From NCBI RefSeq assembly GCF_001043955.1, contig NZ_LABZ01000168.1:1-41697 (forward strand): 41,697 bases of DNA, read 5' to 3'. The notes under the pieces were generated by a model. The model was given only the letters and a program-made list of their open reading frames with translations. It did no database searches and was not told where the DNA came from. The position numbers were made by a program, and so were the translations under genes. Positions 1 through 9,804 of this stretch are shown one piece after another; within the stretch, counting starts at the first letter, position 1; every line of letters begins with the position of its first letter. Source of the DNA: Methylobacterium tarhaniae (GTDB lineage: Bacteria; Pseudomonadota; Alphaproteobacteria; Rhizobiales; Beijerinckiaceae).

Positions 1-1637
1 ACCCGAAGCCCGTCGAGGCCGATGCCGGCGCGCAGAGCGGCCTCGGCCGAGGCGACGAGCTGCATGTCGGCGGCCTTGGCGAGGGATTCGAGCCGGCTCG
101 CCAGGTTCACCGCCGGGCCGATCACCGACATCCCCCGGCTCGCGCCGTAACCGAGACGGCCGAGCACGAGGGGGCCGGCATGCAGGCCCATCGCCATCCG
201 GAGCGCTGCCGGCAGCTCGGCGGCGAGCTGGCGGTTGAGCTCGGACACCGCGCCGTCGACGCGGGCCGCGGCGATGAAGGCCGCCCGGCAGGCGGGGCCG
301 ATCCCGTCCGGATGGGTGAACAGGGCGAGCAGCCCGTCGCCCGCATAGCCGCCGATCCAGCCCCCCGCCGCCTCGATCTCGCGGCCGGCGGCCTCGAAGA
401 AGCGGTTGAGGATGAAGACCACGTCGAAAGGCAGCTTGCGCTCGGAGAGCGGCGTGAAGCCGCGGATGTCGATGAACAGGATCGCGACCTCGCGCTCGAT
501 CCCGGCGACATCGGTGTTGGTGAGGTGCTTGTCCGCCGTTTCCGAGCGGCGTGGGTCGAGGATGCGCATCACGGCCACGTCGCCGCCGGGACGCGCCTGG
601 CAGGCGAGGCGCACATTGCCCGGCGCGCCGATCGCCCGCAGGGCCGCCGCCTCCTGGAGCCCGGCCGCCGACAGGCTCTCCTCGCCGGCGACCACCAGCA
701 CCCGGCAGGTCGAGCAGCGCCCGCGCCCGCCGCAGACCGAGACGTGCGGCACCCGGTTCGCCCGGCTGATCTCGAGGAGCGTCGGCCCTTCCAGGCTCTT
801 CACCGTCGGCCCGCCGACATAGGTGACGCTGAAGCGCCGGGCCCGCAGGGTCGCGGCCGCCCGCATCAGCACCACCCCGAGCGCCAGGGCGACGGCGGCG
901 TAGATGATCCCCGTGACGGTGTCGCCCCAGGCCGCGACCGTCGTATCGACGGGCGGCACCTGCCAGCGCGCGTCGAGGTCGGGCGCGTCGAAGCGGCGCG
1001 CCAGCACCCTGTCCCGCTCCATGAGGCGGCCCTGCGTGACGATGCCGGCGAGCGCCGCGGCCGGCAGGCCGAAGGCCGGTACGGCGAGCAGCGGCGCCAT
1101 TCGCCGGTAGAGCGGCGACAGGCGCAGCCAGGCATGCAGGCCGAGGCAGCCATGCAGCCAGACCACCAGCAGCAGGGCGGTCTGGTAGCCCATCCCGTCG
1201 GGCCAGATGCGGGCGATCACGTAGGCGTAGGTGGTCCGCGTGCCGTCCACCAGGTTGGTGATCCGCGTCCCCAGGACATGCGGCACCAGCAGGAACGGGA
1301 TCGCGAAGCCGAGCAGCGTCTGCATCGCCTCCCAGGGCGGCATCCGGAGCGTCCGGCGCTCGGCGAGCCGCACCAGCGAGAAGGCGATGTGGGCGAGGAG
1401 CGCGAGGCCGAGGATCAGGCTGCCGGGGAGCGAGCGCGTGACCGCGACCCGCCAGCGGGCCACCTCCATCATCGTGTCGAGACCGACGAGGCCGAGCGCG
1501 TGGTTGGCGAAATGCGTGGCCGCGAAGGCGAAGAGGACCAGCCCCGAGACCAGGCGCAGGCGCTGTGCGACCGAGCCGCGCCACAGGCGGGCGCCGGCTT
1601 CCGGATCGGGACGGCCGGCGGGGGGCGGCTCGCGCAT
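1..1637 (-). CDS. Membrane-anchored class III adenylate/guanylate cyclase with 2Fe-2S ferredoxin domain (3' end outside window)
   Basis: The product would make a cyclic nucleotide in response to a membrane or redox signal. Residues 1-545 are in the window; the stop lies beyond position 1. An N-terminal part of six probable membrane helices (about 30-52, 70-92, 102-125, 150-173, 180-200, 240-260) carries histidines 42, 46, 83, 120, 162 and 168, the pattern of SdhC-like dihaem anchors such as that of Sinorhizobium CyaC. A ferredoxin domain follows, with C302, C308, C311 and C346 spaced CX5CX2C...C. The cyclase domain starts near 383: metal aspartates D390 (FIDIRGFT) and D434 (AGDGLLALF), then N511 and R515 in VNLASRLE. 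The usual substrate-selecting Lys four residues before D434 is Gly430, and the partner Asp/Thr is Ser504. The ATG at 1637 has AGGA just upstream. The gene lies 308 bp downstream of ppdK and is probably transcribed separately. Which nucleotide it makes cannot be told from the sequence. Confidence 0.9.
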   Translation of the reverse strand, partial: MREPPPAGRPDPEAGARLWRGSVAQRLRLVSGLVLFAFAATHFANHALGLVGLDTMMEVARWRVAVTRSLPGSLILGLALLAHIAFSLVRLAERRTLRMPPWEAMQTLLGFAIPFLLVPHVLGTRITNLVDGTRTTYAYVIARIWPDGMGYQTALLLVVWLHGCLGLHAWLRLSPLYRRMAPLLAVPAFGLPAAALAGIVTQGRLMERDRVLARRFDAPDLDARWQVPPVDTTVAAWGDTVTGIIYAAVALALGVVLMRAAATLRARRFSVTYVGGPTVKSLEGPTLLEISRANRVPHVSVCGGRGRCSTCRVLVVAGEESLSAAGLQEAAALRAIGAPGNVRLACQARPGGDVAVMRILDPRRSETADKHLTNTDVAGIEREVAILFIDIRGFTPLSERKLPFDVVFILNRFFEAAGREIEAAGGWIGGYAGDGLLALFTHPDGIGPACRAAFIAAARVDGAVSELNRQLAAELPAALRMAMGLHAGPLVLGRLGYGASRGMSVIGPAVNLASRLESLAKAADMQLVASAEAALRAGIGLDGLR

Positions 1638-1945
1638 GGGGTCCTTCTCTCGGCTCGGGTTTCCCCTCTCCCCGCGGGCGGAGAAAGGCTTGAGCACCCT
1701 TGTCGGGTACTCAAGGAGCCCGAAGGGCGAGGGCGAGGGATGTTTCCGGAGAAGCCTCGTTCGGCACCGCCCCCTCACCGTCGGCTACCGCCTCGCCGTA
1801 TACCCTGGACGGGGACACGGCCCTCTGCCCGCGAGAAGTCGGGCGTGCCCGGCTTCGTCTGTCGCTTGCAGATCCCGGGCGAGCCCGGGATCTGTCGAGG
1901 ACGATGCACTCGGCCCGGGATGCGAACCTGCGGGCCTCGTGCCGA
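1638..1945. other. Gap between ppdK and the cyclase gene: two hairpins, no gene seen
   Basis: This 308-bp gap has no convincing ORF. It holds an imperfect hairpin at 1689-1715 (10 of 11 pairs, 5-nt loop), about 50 bases before the cyclase ATG, and a perfect 10-bp hairpin at 1870-1893 just after the ppdK stop. The first lies in a stretch resembling the short dispersed intergenic repeats common in Methylobacterium genomes (that resemblance is from memory). Neither hairpin is followed by a T run on the minus strand. Confidence 0.6.
1870..1893 (-). repeat. Perfect inverted repeat after ppdK (GATCCCGGG stem)
   Basis: The arms at 1870-1879 and 1884-1893 are exact reverse complements (10 bp) around the 4-base loop CGAG. 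It lies about 53 bases after the ppdK stop. The same GATCCCGGG/CCCGGGATC core recurs downstream of tpiA at 31865-31898. With no T run it is more likely an RNA 3'-end protector or a Rho-linked end than a classical terminator. Confidence 0.6.
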
Positions 1946-4624
<2,679 letters not shown>

Positions 4625-4798
4625 GTCACTTGTCCGTTCGTAGCGGCTGCCGCCTGACGTTCCCGCCGGGTTGGACCATTCGCGACCCCAACGCAAGCTG
4701 AACGGCATCCCCGTCCAGAAGTCTTGATGCGGGAATGTAGGCTGCGGCAGCTCCCTCGCCCCGGCCCGGGTGCCCGTGGTGGGGCCGGCGACGGCCGG

Positions 4799-5500
<702 letters not shown>

Positions 5501-5611
5501 CGGCGTCAGGCGCCCTTCGCGGTGGGGCGCGGGGCGGAGGTCAGGGGATAGACGGGTCGCAGCATCCGTAGCGTACTCGGGAACAGGATCGGGGGGCGGG
5601 GGCCCGACGGA

Positions 5612-6922
5612 TCAGCCGTAGCGCAGGGCCTGCACCGGGTCGAGCCGGGCCGCGCGCCAGGACGGGTAGAGGGTGGCCAGCAGCGACAGCACCATCGACA
5701 TCGCCACCACGGCGACGACCTCGCCGGCATTGGTCTCCGACGGGATCTCCGACAGGAACCGCACCGTCGGGTCCCAGGCCCCCGGGAAGAGCGTGCGCTG
5801 GATCACCGTGAGGTTGGCCGAGAAGACCAGGCCGAGGACGAAGCCCGCGAGCGTGCCGAGGATGCCGATCGAGGCGCCGGTGATCAGGAACACCCGCATG
5901 ATCGCGCCCCGCGTCGCCCCCATGGTGCGCAGGATCGCGATGTCGCTCGACTTGTCCTTCACCAGCATGATCAGCCCGGAGACGATGTTGAGCGCCGCCA
6001 CCAGCACGATCAGCGTGAGGATGATGAACATCACGTTGCGCTCCACCTCGAGGGCGGAGAAGAAGGTGCGGTTGCGCTGGCGCCAGTCGGTGATCAGCAC
6101 CGGGCGCTCGGCGGCCAGTTCCAGCTCGCCCCTCGCCTCGCCGACCGAATCGGCGTTGTCGAGGAAGACCTCGATCACCGAGACGTCGCCGTCCCGGTTG
6201 AAGAAGGCCTGAGCTTCGGAGAGCGGCATGTACACGAAGGTGCCGTCGAACTCGGACATGCCGACCTCGAACACCGCCGCGACGGTGTAGCCCTTGATCC
6301 GCGGCGCGGTGCCGAACGGCGTCGTCGCGCCCTTCGGGGTCGCCAGCGTGATCGTGTCGCCGGCCTGGAGGCCGAGGGATTCGGCCAGCCGCTTGCCGAT
6401 GGCGACGCCGCCGCCGGTGTCGAAGTTCTCCAGCGTGCCGCCCCGGATGGTGCCCGCGACCGACGGGATCTTCTTCAGATCCTCGGCCCGCACGCCGCGC
6501 ACCAGCACGCCCGAGCCGCCGAACTGCGACGAGGCGAAGGCCTGGCCTTCGACCATGGGCAGGGCGAGGTGGACGCCCGCCACCTTGCCGAGCCGGTCGG
6601 ACAGGTCGGCGAAGTCGGTCAGCGGCCGGTCGATCGGCGCGACGAAGATGTGGCCGTTGATGCCGACGATCTTGCTCAAGAGCTCCTTGCGGAAGCCGTT
6701 CATCACCGAGAGCACGATGATGAGGGTGGCCACGCCCAGCATGATCCCGAGGAACGAGAACAGGGCGATGACCGAGACGAAGCCTTCTTTCCGCCGGGTG
6801 CGCAGGTAGCGCCCGGCGATCGTCCACTCGAAGGGCGCGAACGGCAGGGTGCCGCCCCCGCCGCGCGGCCTGAGCAATGCGCCGACCTTGGGCAGGCGGT
6901 CGCGGAGCGCGGCGAGGGCCAT
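5612..6922 (-). CDS. lolC: Lipoprotein-releasing ABC transporter permease, LolC/LolE family
   Basis: This is the inner-membrane permease that hands lipoproteins to LolA. At 436 residues it shows the family plan: one membrane helix at about 48-70 (ALFSFLGIMLGVATLIIVLS), a large periplasmic domain of about 200 residues, then three C-terminal helices. The N-terminal WTIAGRYLRTRRKEGFVS and the segment LVKDKSSDIAILRTMGAT are typical of LolC/E. Only one permease gene is present beside lolD, as is usual in alphaproteobacteria, where a single protein is thought to form a homodimer in place of the LolC-LolE pair. The start lies 4 bases after the proS stop, so the two genes are almost certainly co-translated. 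Confidence 0.95.
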   Translation of the reverse strand: MALAALRDRLPKVGALLRPRGGGGTLPFAPFEWTIAGRYLRTRRKEGFVSVIALFSFLGIMLGVATLIIVLSVMNGFRKELLSKIVGINGHIFVAPIDRPLTDFADLSDRLGKVAGVHLALPMVEGQAFASSQFGGSGVLVRGVRAEDLKKIPSVAGTIRGGTLENFDTGGGVAIGKRLAESLGLQAGDTITLATPKGATTPFGTAPRIKGYTVAAVFEVGMSEFDGTFVYMPLSEAQAFFNRDGDVSVIEVFLDNADSVGEARGELELAAERPVLITDWRQRNRTFFSALEVERNVMFIILTLIVLVAALNIVSGLIMLVKDKSSDIAILRTMGATRGAIMRVFLITGASIGILGTLAGFVLGLVFSANLTVIQRTLFPGAWDPTVRFLSEIPSETNAGEVVAVVAMSMVLSLLATLYPSWRAARLDPVQALRYG

Positions 6923-6926
6923 CGGC

Positions 6927-8261
6927 TCAGGCCGTCCGGTTCTGGCGCAGATAGGCCGGCACGGCGTCGGGCGCCACGGTCTCGCGGGCGCCGGTGGCGC
7001 GGCGCTTCACCTCGACCTTGCCCTCGGCGAGCCCCTTCGGACCGACGATGACCTGCCAGGGCAGGCCGATCAGGTCGGCGGTGGCGAACTTGCCGCCCGG
7101 ACGCTCGTCGCGGTCGTCGTAGAGCACGGTCAGGCCGGCGGCCTCCAGCTCGCCCTGGAGCTTGGCGCAGGCCGCGTCGGTGCCCGCATCCCCGACCTTG
7201 AGGTTGAGGAGCGCGACGTCGAACGGCGCCACCGCATCCGGCCACACGATGCCGGCCTCGTCGTGGCCCGCCTCGATGATCGCCGCCACCAGCCGGCTCG
7301 GGCCGATGCCGTAGGAACCCATATGGACCGGGCGCTCCTGCCCGTCCGGCCCGGTGACCTTGGCGCCCATCGGCTCCGAGTACTTGGTGCCGAAATAGAA
7401 GATGTGGCCGACCTCGATGCCGCGGGCGGCCATCTGCTCAGGTTGCGGCACCTCGGCGAAGGCGGCGGCGTCGTGCATCTCCGAGGTGGCAGCGTAGCGC
7501 GAGGTCCAGTGGTCGACGGTCGCCTGGAGGCCGGCGACGTCGTCGAAGTCGGTCGTCGCGTCGGGAGTCGCGAAGTCGAGATAGGCGCGGTCGCAGAAGA
7601 CCTCGCTCTCGCCGGTCTGGGCCAGGATGATGAATTCGTGGGACAGGTCGCCGCCGATCGGCCCGGTCTCGGCCCGCATCGGGATCGCCTTCAGCCCGAG
7701 CCGCGCGAAGGTGCGCAGGTACGCCACGAACATCTTGTTGTAGGAGTGCCGCGCGCTCGCCTGGTCGAGGTCGAACGAGTAGGCGTCCTTCATCAGGAAC
7801 TCGCGCGAGCGCATCGTGCCGAAGCGCGGCCGCACCTCGTCGCGGAACTTCCACTGGATGTGGTAGAGGTTCTTCGGCAGGTCCTTGTAGGACCGCACCG
7901 CCGAGCGGAAGATCGCGGTGATCATCTCCTCGTTGGTCGGCCCGAACAGCATGTCGCGCTCGTGCCGGTCCTTGATGCGCAGCATCTCCTTGCCATACGC
8001 GTCGTAGCGGCCGGATTCGCGCCAGAGATCCGCCGACTGGATCGTCGGCATCAAGAGCTCGATGGCGCCCGAGCGGTCCTGCTCGGCCCGGATGATGTCG
8101 GCCACCCGGTTGAGCACCCGCAGGCCCAGCGGCAGCCAGGCATAGATGCCGGCGGCTTCCTGGCGGATCATGCCGGCGCGCAGCATCAGCCGGTGCGAGA
8201 CGATCTCCGCTTCCTTGGGCGTCTCGCGCAGGATGGGCAGGAAGTAGCGGCTGAGACGCAT
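6927..8261 (-). CDS. proS: Prolyl-tRNA synthetase, short form without editing domain
   Basis: The enzyme charges tRNA-Pro. The product is 444 residues, well under the roughly 570 of the Escherichia type. Class II motifs are seen: motif 1 around ELLMPTIQSADLW, motif 2 FRDEVRPRFGTMRSREF and motif 3 GIGPSRLVAAIIE. The insertion that clears Ala-tRNA-Pro between motifs 2 and 3 is absent, as in other alphaproteobacterial and mitochondrial-like ProS. The start at 8261 gives MRLSRYFLPI, the conserved N-terminus; an in-frame ATG 22 codons upstream adds unconserved sequence. It heads a proS-lolC-lolD unit. A separate trans-editing protein would be expected elsewhere in the genome (inference). Confidence 0.97.
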   Translation of the reverse strand: MRLSRYFLPILRETPKEAEIVSHRLMLRAGMIRQEAAGIYAWLPLGLRVLNRVADIIRAEQDRSGAIELLMPTIQSADLWRESGRYDAYGKEMLRIKDRHERDMLFGPTNEEMITAIFRSAVRSYKDLPKNLYHIQWKFRDEVRPRFGTMRSREFLMKDAYSFDLDQASARHSYNKMFVAYLRTFARLGLKAIPMRAETGPIGGDLSHEFIILAQTGESEVFCDRAYLDFATPDATTDFDDVAGLQATVDHWTSRYAATSEMHDAAAFAEVPQPEQMAARGIEVGHIFYFGTKYSEPMGAKVTGPDGQERPVHMGSYGIGPSRLVAAIIEAGHDEAGIVWPDAVAPFDVALLNLKVGDAGTDAACAKLQGELEAAGLTVLYDDRDERPGGKFATADLIGLPWQVIVGPKGLAEGKVEVKRRATGARETVAPDAVPAYLRQNRTA

Positions 8262-8462
8262 GTCGGACCTTGGCGTGGCAGGCGGGTGGTGATCGTCGGG
8301 GAGCCCCCGGGGACCGCCCTTTTGCACGCTTCCGGCCCCGTTCGCAAAACATGAAACGCAGGCCGAGGGCCGGCATGGCCCCTATCCTGCGCGCCCCATG
8401 CGGGGCGGAGGAGGAAAATGCGCCGGCCATGCAAAAAAACGCATCAATCTGCTCGGAGGCAG

Positions 8463-8491
8463 GTGACAATGCGAATTCTTCTTCCTATAAG
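8463..8491 (+). promoter_or_regulatory. Candidate sigma-70-type promoter for a small transcript
   Basis: GTGACA at 8463-8468 and TATAAG at 8486-8491 are each one base off the consensus and 17 bases apart. Transcription would start near 8498 and run to the terminator at 8625-8657, giving an RNA of about 155 nt. The boxes overlap the ribosome-binding site and first codons of a small ORF starting at 8469, so promoter and that start cannot both be used in one transcript. Confidence 0.45.
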
Positions 8492-8597
8492 CGTCCTCGC
8501 GATGATGCGCAGGCAGGCCGAACGGCGCCGCGCAAGGTCCGAGTCTCGGGAGGAAAAGCCAGCCTCAACGCCCAAACGGGTGAACAACAGATCATAG
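8469..8597 (+). CDS. Possible 42-residue basic small protein
   Basis: This ORF is below usual size cut-offs. The ATG at 8469 is preceded by GGAGG at 8455-8459, nine bases away, an excellent Shine-Dalgarno site. The product begins with a short hydrophobic run (RILLPISVLAMM) and continues into a strongly basic, Arg/Glu-rich tail. The same frame is open from an upstream ATG at 8418, also preceded by AGGAGG but only three bases away, which would give 59 residues. An internal ATG pair at 8502/8505 is the only start usable by RNA from the promoter at 8463-8491. The stop is 27 bases before a canonical terminator. I recognise no family. Coding is possible but not proven; the region may act as an RNA. 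Confidence 0.35.
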   Translation: MRILLPISVLAMMRRQAERRRARSESREEKPASTPKRVNNRS

Positions 8598-8657
8598 GCT
8601 GGCGAAAACATTCAGAAAGCTATCAAGCAAGGCTTCCGAGCCTTGCTTTTTTATTTT
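8498..8657 (+). ncRNA. Candidate small structured RNA ending in an intrinsic terminator
   Basis: An independent plus-strand transcript of about 155 nt is suggested by the near-consensus promoter before it and the strong terminator at its end. Inside, an exact 8-bp stem pairs GCCAGCCT (8558-8565) with AGGCTGGC (8596-8603), enclosing a small CGCCC/GGGTG hairpin; a 5' stem can form from TGCGC (8506-8510) and GCGCA. The 5' and 3' ends do not pair, so it is not 6S RNA, and I see no tmRNA, RNase P or SRP RNA signature. It may be a regulatory RNA, a small mRNA, or both. It lies between the divergent proS and the convergent DUF1467 gene. Confidence 0.45.
8625..8657 (+). terminator. Strong Rho-independent terminator
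   Basis: A perfect 10-bp stem (8625-8634 with 8639-8648) closes a 4-base loop and runs into TTTTTTATTTT. The T run is on the plus strand only, so it ends a plus-strand transcript, not the minus-strand genes around it. It is the clearest intrinsic terminator I found in the window. Confidence 0.88.
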
Positions 8658-8722
8658 GGACCTTCGCGTCGACGGCAAATACCGCTTCAGGGAGGATCGC
8701 GACCTTTCGCGGTCGCGAACCG

Positions 8723-9061
8723 TTACAATCCGGCGAGTGGGAAAGCCGCGACGGCGGCGATGAACACCACGTCCGATACCAGCGTGGTCCAAACCGCCTT
8801 GCGGCGCATCTGCGGCCGGTGCGGCGCGCCGAGATCCTGCCCCGGCACGATCACCTCGGTGCCGTCGGGCGCGGCCCGGAACGGCAGCACCGCGAAGAGC
8901 AGCGTCCACCACACCACGAAATAGAGCGCCCCCGCCCCGAAGCCGCTGAGGCGAAAGCCCCAGACCGCCAGCGCCAGGACCGGCAGCATCAGGAGGATGC
9001 AGACCCCGAGCGTTCGGGGGATCGAGGCGGTGGCGCGGTCGAGGAGGGCGTCCACGCTCAC
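8723..9061 (-). CDS. DUF1467 family membrane protein
   Basis: A 112-residue inner-membrane protein of unknown function. Two hydrophobic helices surround a conserved centre: about 17-37 plus 43-60 (GALYFVVWWTLLFAVLPF), then VVPGQDLGAPHRPQMRRKA..TT and a C-terminal helix at about 92-110. The WW-LFAVLPF and PG-D-GAP motifs are hallmarks of DUF1467, which is common in alphaproteobacteria. The GTG start at 9061 overlaps the epimerase stop in GTGA, showing translational coupling; a second GTG two codons later is also possible. The fixed position beside mce and proS in relatives is known, but its role is not. Confidence 0.9.
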   Translation of the reverse strand: MSVDALLDRATASIPRTLGVCILLMLPVLALAVWGFRLSGFGAGALYFVVWWTLLFAVLPFRAAPDGTEVIVPGQDLGAPHRPQMRRKAVWTTLVSDVVFIAAVAAFPLAGL

Positions 9062-9462
9062 GCCTGCTCCAGCTCCACCAGAGTGCCGAGGAAGTCCTTC
9101 GGGTGCAGGAACAGCACCGGCTTGCCGTGGGCGCCGATCCGGGGCTCGCCCGTGCCGAGGATGCGCGCTCCTTGAGCCTTCAGCTTGTCGCGCGCCGCCA
9201 GGATGTCCTCGACCTCGTAGCAGACATGGTGGATGCCGCCGCCCGGATTGCGCTCCAGGAAGGCGTTGATCGGCGAATCCGCGCCCAAGGGCTCGAGCAA
9301 CTCGATCTTGCTGTTGGGAAGCTCGACGAAGATCACCGTCACGCCATGCTCCGGCTGCGGCAGCGGCGCCGACAGGGTCGCCCCGAGGGTATCGCGATAC
9401 ACCTTCGCCGAGGCCTCGAGATCCTTCACCGCGATGGCGACGTGGTTGAGCCTGCCGATCAT
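9058..9462 (-). CDS. mce: Methylmalonyl-CoA/ethylmalonyl-CoA epimerase
   Basis: The enzyme interconverts the R and S forms of methylmalonyl-CoA (and probably ethylmalonyl-CoA), needed for propionate use and, in Methylobacterium-type organisms, the ethylmalonyl-CoA pathway of glyoxylate regeneration. The 134-residue protein is a complete vicinal-oxygen-chelate fold of two repeats. Metal ligands are likely His7 (LNHVAIAV), the His78-His79 pair in GGGIHHVCYEV, and Glu130 (GTLVELE). Its stop overlaps the next start by the four bases GTGA. A 342-bp repeat-rich gap separates it from rnj upstream. Confidence 0.95.
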   Translation of the reverse strand: MIGRLNHVAIAVKDLEASAKVYRDTLGATLSAPLPQPEHGVTVIFVELPNSKIELLEPLGADSPINAFLERNPGGGIHHVCYEVEDILAARDKLKAQGARILGTGEPRIGAHGKPVLFLHPKDFLGTLVELEQA

Positions 9463-9804
9463 GGGGTGTTCCTCCGGTGGTCCGTGGGGTGATTGTTGGT
9501 TTTAGGGCGTGGGTCGGGGTGGCGCTACGGCAGCAGCCGGTCCGCGTGATCGCCACATTACTCCAAGGCTCGCGCCCGAACCCTCCCCCCTCTGCGGAGG
9601 AGGGCGGCCCGCGGAGCGGGCCGGGAGAGGGGAACCACGCTTCCGGATGAATCGGAACCGTCCTGAAGGGTGCCAAGCCCTACAGCGTCGCGCTGCTCCT
9701 CTCCCGCCCGGCGCACGAGAGCTTCGCACTCGCAGCCGGGCACCCTCCCCCGCAGAGGGGGAAGGTTAGGCGCTATACCCGGAAACGAGAGCGAGGGGGG
9801 CTCC
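9463..9804. other. Gap between rnj and mce: inverted pair of intergenic repeats
   Basis: The 342-bp gap has no credible gene. It contains a hairpin-bearing repeat at about 9588-9632 and an oppositely oriented related copy at about 9693-9770 (see the repeat entry). The remaining bases near 9463-9560 presumably hold the mce leader and promoter, but I see no clear boxes. Confidence 0.6.
9588..9770. repeat. Two inverted copies of a C-rich dispersed repeat
   Basis: Copy one (about 9588-9632) runs from a CCCTCCCCCCTCTGCGGAGG stretch to a perfect hairpin (9605-9612 with 9616-9623, 3-base loop) and ends GGGAGAGGGGAAC. Copy two (about 9693-9770) reads the other way, starting with CTCCTCTCCCGCC and ending CCGCAGAGGGGGAAGG. 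Together they can fold into one long imperfect hairpin. This looks like a short non-coding dispersed element; copy number in the genome was not testable here. Confidence 0.55.

Noticed and set aside
8498..8657. 6S RNA, tmRNA, SRP RNA or RNase P RNA as the identity of the small transcript
   Set aside because: The ends do not pair into a 6S-like rod, there is no tag-peptide or tRNA-like part, and the conserved core motifs of SRP and RNase P RNA are missing.
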